Shown here: positions 16,180-24,237 of the stretch, one piece after another
How the letters are laid out: each line of letters begins with the position of its first letter
How positions within the stretch are numbered: position 1 is the stretch's first letter
Assembly: GCA_016715985.1 (NCBI GenBank)
Contig: JADJXD010000001.1
Coordinates: 3,100,001-3,164,000 of the forward strand
Reading direction: 5' to 3'
Source: Saprospiraceae bacterium
GTDB lineage: Bacteria; Bacteroidota; Bacteroidia; Chitinophagales; Saprospiraceae
DNA: 64,000 nt
Notes under the pieces: model-generated
The model's database searches: none
Seen by the model: only the letters and a program-made list of their open reading frames with translations
Told to the model about the DNA's origin: nothing
Program-made: the position numbers and the translations under genes

Positions 16180-16189
16180 TGTAACCCGT

Positions 16190-16903
16190 ATGTGTGGAAG
16201 ATCATCATTAACGAAGGTTGAAAAGGAAATCGAACAGAGGTTCCATGCAACTTTTTATTCTGAAGAGTTGGAAAGATATAATCCCCTACCCAATTATAAT
16301 GTAGCTCCAACCCATTATCATCCCGTCATAACCAATCAGGATTCAGTACATATCCATCTGTACAAATGGGGACTCATTCCTTTTTGGGCAAAGGATGAAA
16401 AAATCGGTTCTAAACTGATCAATGCAAGAGTGGAATCCATTGCTGAAAAACCTGTATTTAAAAATGCATTAAAGAGTCGAAGGTGTCTCGTGCCGATGGA
16501 CGGATTTTATGAATGGAAAAAAGTCAATAATCAGAAAATACCATATAGGATTGTAACAAGGGATCAGGAAATATTTGCTGCAGCCGGTCTTTGGGAAAAC
16601 TGGAAAAATTCTATTGGAGAAGAAGTACATAGTTTTACCATTATTACACTCGCTGCCAACAAAATCATGTCTTCTTTACACGACAGAATGCCGGCCATTC
16701 TGATGCGAGACCAGGAAAAACTTTGGTTAAGCAACGATATTCCTCCCGAAGATTTGTTAGAAATGTTGCAACCGTACCCTGATGAACTGACAAAAATATA
16801 CCGGGTTTCCGAAAAAGTAAATAATGTTCGTGCAAATGATCCTACGTTAATTGAAGAAGTTAAAGACATACCTCTTCCGGTACAAGGCAGTTTATTTGAA
16901 TAA
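16190..16903 (+). CDS. yedK: SRAP/HMCES family abasic-site shielding protein (YedK)
   Basis: The 237-residue protein has the invariant start MCGRSS. C2 forms the thiazolidine DNA-protein crosslink with abasic sites in single-stranded DNA after Met removal. The other active-site residues are visible: N37 (YNVAPT), E108 (MDGFYEWK) and H164 (SSLHDRMPAIL). It protects abasic sites at replication forks. It lies 10 bases after the SPOR gene and 11 bases before the DinB-like gene, so all three are probably one transcript. No LexA-type box is evident. Confidence 0.92.
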   Translation: MCGRSSLTKVEKEIEQRFHATFYSEELERYNPLPNYNVAPTHYHPVITNQDSVHIHLYKWGLIPFWAKDEKIGSKLINARVESIAEKPVFKNALKSRRCLVPMDGFYEWKKVNNQKIPYRIVTRDQEIFAAAGLWENWKNSIGEEVHSFTIITLAANKIMSSLHDRMPAILMRDQEKLWLSNDIPPEDLLEMLQPYPDELTKIYRVSEKVNNVRANDPTLIEEVKDIPLPVQGSLFE

Positions 16904-16914
16904 AAATAATCATT

Positions 16915-17760
16915 ATGTCTGATAAAAGTGAACAGATCCCAGTCCAAACCCTGCATTTATTTCCGTTATTGGACAAAATGCTGATTGAACTTTTGCGCTC
17001 ACTTTCTGATGAAGAATGGAATGCTCAAACTATTGCCGGAAAATGGAAAGTCAAGGATGTAGCGGCTCATTTGCTGGATGGAAGCCTGAGAGCTCTGTCA
17101 GCTTCACGGGATAGTTACTTTGGAGAAATACAACCAAGGATTGACAATTATCAGGATCTTGTCTCACATATAAATAATATAAATCATCAGTGGGTAACAG
17201 CTTCCCAACGTCTAAGCCCAAAGATTATAACTGATCTTTTGGAAATCACCGGACAACAATATTCTGAACATTTGGGTCAGCTAAAACCTTTTGAAACGGC
17301 GGTGTATTCAGTCGCATGGGCAGGACAGGAAAAGTCGGACAACTGGTTTCACATTGCAAGAGAATACACTGAAAAGTTTCTGCATCAGCAACAAATCAGA
17401 GATGCCGTCCATAAACAGGGCCTGTTCACGAAAGAATTGTTTTATCCATTTATCGACACTTTTATGTTTGCATTGCCTCATACATACAGAAATACAGATG
17501 CGCCGGAAGGAACAAAAATTGCTGTTACGATTAGCTCGGAGATAGGTGGAACATGGTATGTTATCAAAGAAAAATCAGGCTGGATTATGTCCAAAATTCA
17601 ACAGACAGAATTGGATGCAGCATTAATAATTGATCCGGATGATGCCTGGAAGTTGTTTTCAAAAAGCTACGCACCTAAGAGGGTAATAGATAGAGTTGAA
17701 ATAAAAGGAGATTATAATCTTGCCAAAATTGTTTTAAATATGGTGTCAGTCATGGCCTGA
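16915..17760 (+). CDS. DinB-superfamily / maleylpyruvate isomerase N-terminal domain protein
   Basis: The 281-residue soluble protein has an N-terminal four-helix DinB/MDMPI-type domain: 'LFPLLDKMLIELLRSLSDEEWNAQTIAGKWKVKDVAAHLLDGSLRAL'. H58 or so in VAAHLLDG is a likely metal ligand. A second set of helices, 'WFHIAREYTEKFLHQQQIRDAV', contains the matching His residues. The C-terminal part (about 190-280) is an SCP2-like alpha/beta domain (GTWYVIKEKSGWIMSK...IIDPDDAWKLFSKS). Family members use thiols or are thiol-linked transferases; the substrate is unknown. Confidence 0.75.
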   Translation: MSDKSEQIPVQTLHLFPLLDKMLIELLRSLSDEEWNAQTIAGKWKVKDVAAHLLDGSLRALSASRDSYFGEIQPRIDNYQDLVSHINNINHQWVTASQRLSPKIITDLLEITGQQYSEHLGQLKPFETAVYSVAWAGQEKSDNWFHIAREYTEKFLHQQQIRDAVHKQGLFTKELFYPFIDTFMFALPHTYRNTDAPEGTKIAVTISSEIGGTWYVIKEKSGWIMSKIQQTELDAALIIDPDDAWKLFSKSYAPKRVIDRVEIKGDYNLAKIVLNMVSVMA

Positions 17761-17870
17761 ATATAAGAAACAATCCGTGTTAAACCAACGTCATCGTTAA
17801 GCTTTAATTTGTATAATTTGTACAAAAAAAATCTGTGCTAATCCAAGTTATTTATTTATTGAATCTTTTT

Positions 17871-18365
17871 CTACTTCATATTTCCATCTCTTAAATAAAT
17901 TAATTTTACTTTGCTATTTGGAAATTTATTTATACATAAATTAAAAAAATCTATATATTTACTATCCTTAAAGTCTTTAATAAAATTTTTATTCCCATAG
18001 CCACCATATAACCATATTAATAAATTTTCCTCATCAATAAAATCAATAATGTCTTTGCCAAAAAGTATTGTTTCTTCGGAATTCAACTCTTTCATACTCC
18101 AAAGCACTAATCCAATAATAGTTTCATCATTCTTGTTTAATTCTATTATTTTAACAGCATCTTCTTTAAAGCATTCAGAGTAATTTGCCAATTTTGCAAA
18201 TTCAGGATAAGTAAGTGGCTCCTCTGTCCAGGTTAAATCAATTACTTTTTTACGCACGGCATTTAATATTTCGTTGTAGTTAATGTTATTTTTCAAATTA
18301 TAACATTTATCTTTTGGATTCGCACAACTACAAATGAAAATAATAAAAAATAATACATTTCTCAT
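17871..18365 (-). CDS. Hypothetical lipoprotein
   Basis: The 164-residue protein has a short lipoprotein signal (MRNVLFFIIFICSCANPKD), with C14 the likely lipidation site. The mature part is helical and acidic, with 'ETIIGLVLWSMKELNSEETILFGKDIIDFIDEENLLIWLYGGYG'. I recognise no family. It is strongly AT-rich with many Ile, Asn and Lys codons, like its neighbour at 18425, which suggests recently acquired or fast-evolving genes. Neither gene has a visible conserved partner. Confidence 0.6.
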   Translation of the reverse strand: MRNVLFFIIFICSCANPKDKCYNLKNNINYNEILNAVRKKVIDLTWTEEPLTYPEFAKLANYSECFKEDAVKIIELNKNDETIIGLVLWSMKELNSEETILFGKDIIDFIDEENLLIWLYGGYGNKNFIKDFKDSKYIDFFNLCINKFPNSKVKLIYLRDGNMK

Positions 18366-18424
18366 TTCATTAAAAATTAATTAAACCAATAAATCGTGAG
18401 TTAACCATGTAAAGCAAATCTAAT

Positions 18425-19018
18425 TTATTCAATTATTCTAATAAGACCCTTATCACTAATAGAAACCATTTTTGTTTGATTAAAAATATTATCATCATAA
18501 TCATAATTTAAAATTATTTTTCTCTCAGAATGAACAATATATGAACTTAATCGATAAGAAAATTCAGGAAAATCAATATTAGTCGTTTTTGAGCAAAACT
18601 CTATAACAGATGTAATTTCACCTGAGTAATAATTAAACATGAAGTATTTTGTATATATATTATTTACAATATTAGCAAATAAGTAATGGCTCAGCTTTGC
18701 ATCCTTGATAGCTATTTTACCAATAAAATACAACTCACTAACATCTGAAAGTTGGTCTTCATAAAACGGCACTCTTTCAAGTCTAATTTGATCCCTTGAC
18801 ACTAATTGCAAAGGTAGTAAACACATATTCTCAAGAGATAATTTTTCAATATTAAAGTTATATACATTAAATTTTTCTTTTATTTCATTTTCAGTAATGT
18901 AATGATAAGACTTTATTATATTACCGAGTGAATCAATATTTGAATATATGTTCCATTCTTGAGATAATGTGCTACCATGCAAAAATGCTACAATTATAAT
19001 TATAAAACTTATTCTCAT
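18425..19018 (-). CDS. Exported hypothetical protein
   Basis: The start is set at Met 19018 because it gives a clean signal peptide (MRISFIIIIVAFLHGSTLSQ); the longer frame to 19066 would bury it. The mature protein has about 178 residues with beta-rich pattern (VSELYFIGKIAIKDAKLSHYLFANIV, TKYFMFNYYSGEITSVIEFC). No family is recognised. Its stop is about 60 bases before the start of the lipoprotein gene on the same strand, so they may be co-transcribed. Confidence 0.6.
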   Translation of the reverse strand: MRISFIIIIVAFLHGSTLSQEWNIYSNIDSLGNIIKSYHYITENEIKEKFNVYNFNIEKLSLENMCLLPLQLVSRDQIRLERVPFYEDQLSDVSELYFIGKIAIKDAKLSHYLFANIVNNIYTKYFMFNYYSGEITSVIEFCSKTTNIDFPEFSYRLSSYIVHSERKIILNYDYDDNIFNQTKMVSISDKGLIRIIE

Positions 19019-19395
19019 TTTGCTATTTTTAAATATTGGTGCATAATTTAAGATCAGATTCAACATAAAAACTTTTTAACTTGTAAAAGGAAAACCTAAA
19101 AAATTCAATTAAAGTATATGTAGGATATGCTCTATTTAAACCGATTTGCCATATTGATTATTGTCACATGATGACGACTTGCTGATAGAAATCTCCACCT
19201 AATACTGCTTAACCAACACCGCCTGATAAAGTACGGGCTAACCCAGAAACAAAGCCGGTACCGGGACAATCCAAACACTGGTATCTGTAATGGCCTGATA
19301 TTATAATAAAAAAACCCGAAAACACAGTGAATTCACACCATATATTTCGGGTTTTATTGTTGACGATTCATTATAGAATTCGTCCGATTAGATTT
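19019..19395. other. Intergenic region holding the hmuY terminator
   Basis: Apart from the terminator at 19308-19355, I see no coding frame or repeat. A promoter for the exported protein gene should lie in its left part, but no exact TAnnTTTG is visible. Confidence 0.6.
19308..19355 (-). terminator. Rho-independent terminator after hmuY
   Basis: On the minus strand, AAAACCCGAAA pairs with TTTCGGGTTTT across a loop of about 27 bases, and a run of T follows. It lies 40 bases after the hmuY stop. Confidence 0.75.
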
Positions 19396-19992
19396 TTAGA
19401 TTGTAAAATCCCGTGTACCATTTGGTTGATAAACATACCGCATCGTATATTTGATTTTTGTCGGGATAGTAGGAGGTACCACAATAACCCCGTTGTTGTC
19501 AGTAGGATCCGCTTTGATCATCTCCATTTTAACATATTTACCATTGGCTGTTTTAAAAATAAAAACAATACCTGCCTTCGGAGCGAAAGTTCTGGCTACC
19601 GGATTGTAGTCGTACCATTCTCCGTCTTTGATAGCAAGATCAGCTGCTGAGATATCCGTTTTGTATCCGTCTACCGGTGCTTCTTTGATATCATCAAAAA
19701 TACCGTTCTGAAGTTGCACGCCTGCTGCTCCCGGTCCGCTTACACCACTGTTGACGATGAACGTCGTAAAACGCATACCAAAATCCCAGTTTAGAGACTG
19801 TTGTTCTGATACTGAAATAGCAGTATTCTTCTCAAAGTTGAAAAGCGTAAAATTACCTGCATTCGATCCGTCAACCAAAAAGCTTGTGGTCGCTTCAACT
19901 GCTTTGACAGGTTCTTCATCCTTTTTACAAGAAAAAGTAAAAGCTATTACAGAAATAAATAATACCGATTTTAAAAAATTTAGTTTGAACAT
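19396..19992 (-). CDS. hmuY: HmuY-like heme-binding lipoprotein
   Basis: The start at 19992 gives a lipoprotein signal ending at C22 (VIAFTFSCKKDEE). The longer frame to 20265 runs back through the receptor gene and is rejected. The mature protein (about 177 residues) shows the HmuY pattern: 'WDFGMRFTTFIVNSGVSGPGAAGVQ', 'DGEWYDYNPVARTFAPKAGIVFIFKTANGKYVKMEMIKAD' and a beta-strand end 'KYTMRYVYQPNG'. HmuY proteins capture heme at the cell surface and pass it to a TonB-dependent receptor. The receptor gene ends 14 bases upstream on the same strand, matching the hmuR-hmuY operon in reverse order of reading. Confidence 0.85.
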   Translation of the reverse strand: MFKLNFLKSVLFISVIAFTFSCKKDEEPVKAVEATTSFLVDGSNAGNFTLFNFEKNTAISVSEQQSLNWDFGMRFTTFIVNSGVSGPGAAGVQLQNGIFDDIKEAPVDGYKTDISAADLAIKDGEWYDYNPVARTFAPKAGIVFIFKTANGKYVKMEMIKADPTDNNGVIVVPPTIPTKIKYTMRYVYQPNGTRDFTI

Positions 19993-20006
19993 TTTATGAT
20001 ATTTAA

Positions 20007-22127
20007 TTAGTTTGAAAAATTCCATTGTAATGAGAACATCAAATGTGTACCCGGCATTTGTGGTACATTGACCTCGTCGATGTGATTCAACAGATTGTTG
20101 GCAGACACCTGAAAAGTGTATTTTTTCTGAAAAGTTTTCTGTACAGCCGAATTCAGCATACAAAAACCATTTGCAAATTCTTCCGGCATATTGGCAAAAC
20201 CATTTCCGTCCAGATCTGCAACTCCCCATTTGCTCCGATATATAGCTCTGAGAGATCCTCCCCATCCTGTCTCGGGATGATCATAAAGGACCTTGAAGTT
20301 GATCATGTGAGGACTTCGACCCAACAAACCATTATAATCTGAAGCGGTCATTAATTTGGTGGAACCCAGTGGCGATTTTCGTCCATATACTTCACCTCTG
20401 TCGATCTTAGCTATGATATCTCTGTCTCCCGTCATCAGATATTGATAACCAAAACCAACATCAAAATGATTACTGATTTTTGCGTTCATATTCAGTTCCA
20501 TACCGGCGGTATATGCTCTTTTTACATTTAGATAACTGAATATCAGTGCAGCATTTTGTTGTACAGCAACAGGGACATAATTAATCAGATCGCTGATTGA
20601 ATTGTAAAAGAGATTTATGTCGGCTTTAACAGGAATATTTCTGAACTGATGCCCTGCGCCTAGATTGAATCCATGTGATATTTCAGGTGTCAATTCTTTT
20701 ATGTTGTAAGCTTCAGGTAATATTCTGTCTATTAATCCCGACTCCTGTTGTCGAACCAGCTCGTCAATTGAAAATTCAGATGCACCATAAATCCTGTATC
20801 CTTGTGCTGCAACATTGACATAGTACAAGTACAACTGTCTGAAATCCGGTGCTTTAAATCCGCTGCCGTAGGAGAAATTAATTTGCCAGTTTTTAGCTGG
20901 TTGGAATTGTGCAGATAATTTTGGGGTGAGTCTATTGGCATAATCACTGTTCGCATCGAAACGAATGCCGGGGATAATGACCCATTTATTTCCGGCTCTC
21001 CATTCATCCTGTAAAAAGAAATAACTGATATGCTGCGTTTTTCTATCGCGATATCTCATTGTCTCCACAGCCTGAAGATTATATCCTCCACCAACAACAA
21101 CAGCATGGTTATCCGATAAATTCAGATCTGTCTGATTTTCTATTCTGTAAAATTCATGTTGGAAATTATCAAGATAGTACTTCTCAGATGTATTTATTTC
21201 ATCCAGATTCTGATCATATCGATAGATACTGCTATACATTCTGATAGATGACTTGACCTTTTCATTAAAAATATGGGTGATTGTTGGATTAACATTTATA
21301 TCCAATGTTTTGCCTTCACCTTTTATGTTGATAGATTCACTGTTAATGGCAAACTCACTGTTCTGAAAGCCATAATAGAAACGATTATTCCATGTCAGGC
21401 GGGTTTTGTCTGAAAACCGGTAAGTCCACTTCAGTTGTGCGGTTGCATTTTGATAAGGATCGGTTGTTTTTTCAATACTGGAAGTGTTTAGGTCATATCC
21501 TGCTGATGCATTATAATTTCCAAAGAGATAAAGAGAAGATTTTTTATGATTAATATTTGCAGACGAAAACACATCTTTCGTTTGAAACGAACCATATCTA
21601 ATGCCCCCGTTAATGTAATCAGATCTGCGTATTTCAGTCAGGATATTGACAACACCACCCATCGCTTCACTACCGTAAAGTGCAGATGAAGGTCCTTTTA
21701 TAATTTCTATTTTTCGGATATTCCCCACCGTGTAACGGGAAAGGTCAATAACACCTCCCTGTCGTCCGATAAGTGGCTCTCCGTCTATCATCATTAAAGT
21801 GTAGTCAGGAGATAAGCCTTGTATTTGAATACCATTTCCAAATACACCGCCTCCGACAGATGAACTTCCTGCACCTGATGTCAGGAATAATCCTGTCTGC
21901 TCCTGCAATATTTCATTCAGTCTCAGACTACCGGAAAGTTGTATTGCTCTGGACTGAACAATCAAAGCAGGTACCGCAACATTACTTAAATGCCGGTCTG
22001 TACGGGTGGCAGTGACTACCATTTCGGAAATCTCAGTTGTCAGTAGTGTATCATTAAACTGTGCTGAGATGTTGCTGATGACACAACTCAGTACGATAAT
22101 TGGAATAATATGTTTAATCTGCTTCAT
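20007..22127 (-). CDS. TonB-dependent outer-membrane receptor, HmuR-like
   Basis: The 706-residue protein has a signal peptide (to about ISAQ23) and a TonB-box-like EMVVTATR near residue 35. The plug domain (about 45-160) includes 'GIQIQGLSPDYTLMMIDGEPLIGRQGGVIDLSRYTVGNIRKIEIIKGPSSALYGSEAMGGVVNILTE'. A 22-strand barrel follows, ending in FSLQWNFSN with a terminal aromatic/hydrophobic strand. With the HmuY gene directly downstream it most likely imports heme or hemoproteins. A TCCCTTTG sequence (22190-22197, minus strand) could be a weak -7 box. No Fur-type box is obvious by eye. Confidence 0.88.
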   Translation of the reverse strand: MKQIKHIIPIIVLSCVISNISAQFNDTLLTTEISEMVVTATRTDRHLSNVAVPALIVQSRAIQLSGSLRLNEILQEQTGLFLTSGAGSSSVGGGVFGNGIQIQGLSPDYTLMMIDGEPLIGRQGGVIDLSRYTVGNIRKIEIIKGPSSALYGSEAMGGVVNILTEIRRSDYINGGIRYGSFQTKDVFSSANINHKKSSLYLFGNYNASAGYDLNTSSIEKTTDPYQNATAQLKWTYRFSDKTRLTWNNRFYYGFQNSEFAINSESINIKGEGKTLDINVNPTITHIFNEKVKSSIRMYSSIYRYDQNLDEINTSEKYYLDNFQHEFYRIENQTDLNLSDNHAVVVGGGYNLQAVETMRYRDRKTQHISYFFLQDEWRAGNKWVIIPGIRFDANSDYANRLTPKLSAQFQPAKNWQINFSYGSGFKAPDFRQLYLYYVNVAAQGYRIYGASEFSIDELVRQQESGLIDRILPEAYNIKELTPEISHGFNLGAGHQFRNIPVKADINLFYNSISDLINYVPVAVQQNAALIFSYLNVKRAYTAGMELNMNAKISNHFDVGFGYQYLMTGDRDIIAKIDRGEVYGRKSPLGSTKLMTASDYNGLLGRSPHMINFKVLYDHPETGWGGSLRAIYRSKWGVADLDGNGFANMPEEFANGFCMLNSAVQKTFQKKYTFQVSANNLLNHIDEVNVPQMPGTHLMFSLQWNFSN

Positions 22128-22323
22128 ATTTGACAGTGCAATATTGGCAATTCATTAGTAGTATATTGTCATTAGAATGTAAAACAGCGCAAAGGGATAT
22201 AAATGAGGTGTAAGCTTTACTTTTTCATGACATTCTGACAATAAAAACGCGGTTTGGAGAAGTATAAAACGATATTGCAGTGCTTTATAAATTTAACGTT
22301 ATTGATAAAATAATCATAATGCT

Positions 22324-22394
22324 TCCCGCAACCCCTGCCCGCTTCGGAGCAGGCGGGCTCAATCTCTAAAGGGACGACCTGCCCGCTTTAAAAG
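22324..22394 (+). repeat. Diverged MITE-core relative (copy B)
   Basis: It shares CCCGCAACCC, then TCTAAAGGGACGACC and CCCGCTTTAAAA, with the two 117-bp elements. A GC-rich hairpin (TGCCCGC-TTCGGA-GCAGGCGGGC) is inserted in the middle, and the AACAAATTGCAC ends are not recognisable. It may be an older or different subfamily. Confidence 0.6.
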
Positions 22395-22435
22395 AGTTTG
22401 CAGCAAATTATGTAATACTACCTGTTTAATTAGCG

Positions 22436-22443
22436 TACCTTTA
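22436..22443 (+). promoter_or_regulatory. Probable -7 box (TACCTTTA)
   Basis: One mismatch to TAnnTTTG, 44 bases before the oxygenase ATG at 22488. Confidence 0.4.
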
Positions 22444-22487
22444 CCAAATTCAATCCGGGCTAATAATTCCCCGATGAATGCCGCAAC

Positions 22488-23081
22488 ATGCAAACGAATT
22501 TTGAAACTTTGATAAACAGCTACATTAGTAATGAAATAGGTATTTGTGAAAACTTTATCAGTACGGGTTTAGCCAATCAATTGAGAAAAAGACTCCTTGC
22601 TTTATTCAGTGAAAAAGCTTTTAAGAACGCAGGAACGGGAAATGAAACGATTATTCTGGAGGATACAATGATACGTGGTGATAAGATTTATTGGTTGGAT
22701 CGAAAAAACAATAATTCTGATGAAAATGAATTTTTTGATTTGATGGACGCTTTTGTGATGTATCTGAATGAAACCTGCTACACTGGGATAACGGGTTATG
22801 AATTTCATTACGCTTTATATGAACCCGGCAGTTTCTATAAAAGGCATTTTGATCGTTTTCGCAATAATGACAGCAGACAATTTTCAATGATTACCTATCT
22901 GAATGAATCCTGGCAAGAAGGACATGGAGGTGAACTTCAAATCCATCATCAAAATAAAGAAAAACAGGATATTTCTCCGCTCAGTGGAAAAAGTATATTC
23001 TTCAACAGCAGCGAGCTTGAACACGAGGTATTAATTACCACCCAACCCAGAATGAGTATTACAGGTTGGTTAAAAAAATAA
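22488..23081 (+). CDS. 2OG-Fe(II) oxygenase, prolyl 4-hydroxylase-like
   Basis: The 197-residue soluble protein carries a complete iron/2-oxoglutarate site: H120-x-D122 (YKRHFDRF), distal H179 (LEHEVL) and R188 (PRMSITGW) for the 2OG carboxylate. The jelly-roll core includes 'EFHYALYEPGSFYKRHFDRF', 'FSMITYLNESWQEGHGGELQIHH' and 'GKSIFFNSSELEHEV'. It resembles the SM-20/PHD-type hydroxylases that modify protein side chains. The substrate is unknown. The gene seems to be monocistronic. Confidence 0.88.
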   Translation: MQTNFETLINSYISNEIGICENFISTGLANQLRKRLLALFSEKAFKNAGTGNETIILEDTMIRGDKIYWLDRKNNNSDENEFFDLMDAFVMYLNETCYTGITGYEFHYALYEPGSFYKRHFDRFRNNDSRQFSMITYLNESWQEGHGGELQIHHQNKEKQDISPLSGKSIFFNSSELEHEVLITTQPRMSITGWLKK

Positions 23082-23086
23082 AACCC

Positions 23087-23191
23087 TTAATCGTACTTAG
23101 GCTTTTTGTTTCTTTTTTCAGCCTTCTTCTCTTTCGGCGTTTTTGTAGCTTCTTTTTTCACTTCTTTTTTGACGTCTTTACTTTTTGCCAT
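23087..23191 (-). CDS. 34-residue lysine-rich small protein
   Basis: The minus-strand frame from ATG 23191 to TAA 23087 encodes a protein that starts MAKSKDVKKEVKKEATKTPK and is composed mainly of Lys, Glu and Ala. Its stop lies only 6 bases from the stop of the oxygenase gene (convergent). The composition resembles short basic proteins seen in many Bacteroidota and could bind nucleic acid, but nothing stronger can be said. Confidence 0.55.
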   Translation of the reverse strand: MAKSKDVKKEVKKEATKTPKEKKAEKRNKKPKYD

Positions 23192-23530
23192 TATATTTCC
23201 TTTTAAAAAGCTGTTTTAAATGAATAGGATTGTCCCGTGTTTTAAATTTTCGTAAAGGTATTTAAATTCAACATGAATTAATACCAAGAAGAAATCATTT
23301 TTTTTATAAAATCAGAAAAAACATACAAACATGAAATATCTAGTCCTTAATTTAACCAATCCTGTAGAAGCAAAATGTGAGATAATTTTTATGTTTTTTA
23401 TTGTTAAAACTAACTGATAAACAACATTTTGTAAAATAGTTTACAAAAATTTAATGACAAACAAAACATCCGAAACATAATAATTGCTTTACTTTACACC
23501 GAGAATAATTTAGCACCCAAACCAACCGTT
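23192..23530. other. AT-rich intergenic region between divergent small genes
   Basis: No coding frame, hairpin or clear -7 box is visible in this very AT-rich stretch. It should hold divergent promoters for the two small genes at its ends. Confidence 0.5.
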
Positions 23531-23701
23531 ATGGAACGAACGATAATTACTATCATTTTCGTGGCCGTGAGTCTATTCGTGCCATTTGATGGGAATAACC
23601 CGCAACAAAAACCTAAGGATTCAGTAAATGAAAAAGCCAGTCTGATTTCCTATGATCAAAATTTAGATAAAAAACCTCAAGATTCTGAAATTATTCAATA
23701 A
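23531..23701 (+). CDS. 56-residue exported small protein
   Basis: The frame from ATG 23531 to TAA 23701 begins MERTIITIIFVAVSLFVPFD, a short hydrophobic leader, then a polar, Asp/Lys/Gln-rich tail (NNPQQKPKDSVNEKASLISY). It is either a small secreted peptide or a one-helix membrane protein. It is convergent with DUF5606. The annotation rests on the leader and frame only. Confidence 0.4.
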   Translation: MERTIITIIFVAVSLFVPFDGNNPQQKPKDSVNEKASLISYDQNLDKKPQDSEIIQ

Positions 23702-23711
23702 CTATTTTTAA

Positions 23712-24131
23712 TTATTCCTCTTCACTATCTCCCTTGGTATCTTCTACAGCAGTTAAAATACCTCTCTCATTCAGAAAATTAAACCACTTAATGACCTTTT
23801 TCATATCGCTATGAAAAACTTTATCCCGATCATAATCCGGAAGTATTATTTCAAAATATTTTTTCAGTTCAGCGTGTGAAGCTGTATGCAGCGGCAATGG
23901 ATGTTCACTTATTTTATCCAGCATAGTCTGAAACACTTCTTTAATAGGTGTCGTATCTGAATCGGTATATAACGCCACCGTTTCCATCGGCGTAAACTGA
24001 TGCTGCCTGACAGAACAAAATCTTGTTTTGCCGGTATCCATATCTGCAACTAAGAGGCCATTATTTTTGGTGGAGACCAATTTAAAAAGTCCCGGAAGAC
24101 CGCTCACTGCTACAATATTTTCTATTTTCAT
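23712..24131 (-). CDS. DUF5606 domain protein
   Basis: The 139-residue protein starts MKIENIVAVSGLPGLFKLVS, the diagnostic N-terminus of DUF5606 proteins of Bacteroidota. A small beta-domain follows (NNGLLVADMDTGKTRF) and then a helical C-terminus (ELKKYFEIILPDYDRDKVFHSDMKKVIKWFNFLNERG). The function is unknown and it is probably cytoplasmic. An exact -7 box lies 26 bases upstream, supporting the start. Confidence 0.85.
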   Translation of the reverse strand: MKIENIVAVSGLPGLFKLVSTKNNGLLVADMDTGKTRFCSVRQHQFTPMETVALYTDSDTTPIKEVFQTMLDKISEHPLPLHTASHAELKKYFEIILPDYDRDKVFHSDMKKVIKWFNFLNERGILTAVEDTKGDSEEE

Positions 24132-24156
24132 CTTATGATATTAATATTAGAGGGGG

Positions 24157-24164
24157 CAAATATA
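24157..24164 (-). promoter_or_regulatory. -7 box for the DUF5606 gene (TATATTTG)
   Basis: Exact TAnnTTTG match on the minus strand, giving a short leader before the Met codon at 24131. Confidence 0.65.
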
Positions 24165-24237
24165 TAGATTCTTAAGATATTTTGAGTAGATAACTGAAAT
24201 TAGTGCAGTACTGATCCATAAAGTATTTTTAATATTT

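Larger units (their letters stand above)
22128..22487. other. Intergenic region between divergent receptor and oxygenase genes
   Basis: It holds a divergent relative of the MITE core (22324-22394), a weak minus-strand -7 box for the receptor gene (22190-22197) and a plus-strand box (22436-22443). No coding frame is credible. Confidence 0.65.

Noticed and set aside
19993..20265. N-terminal extension of the HmuY frame
   Set aside because: It overlaps the receptor gene and precedes a perfect lipoprotein start at 19992.
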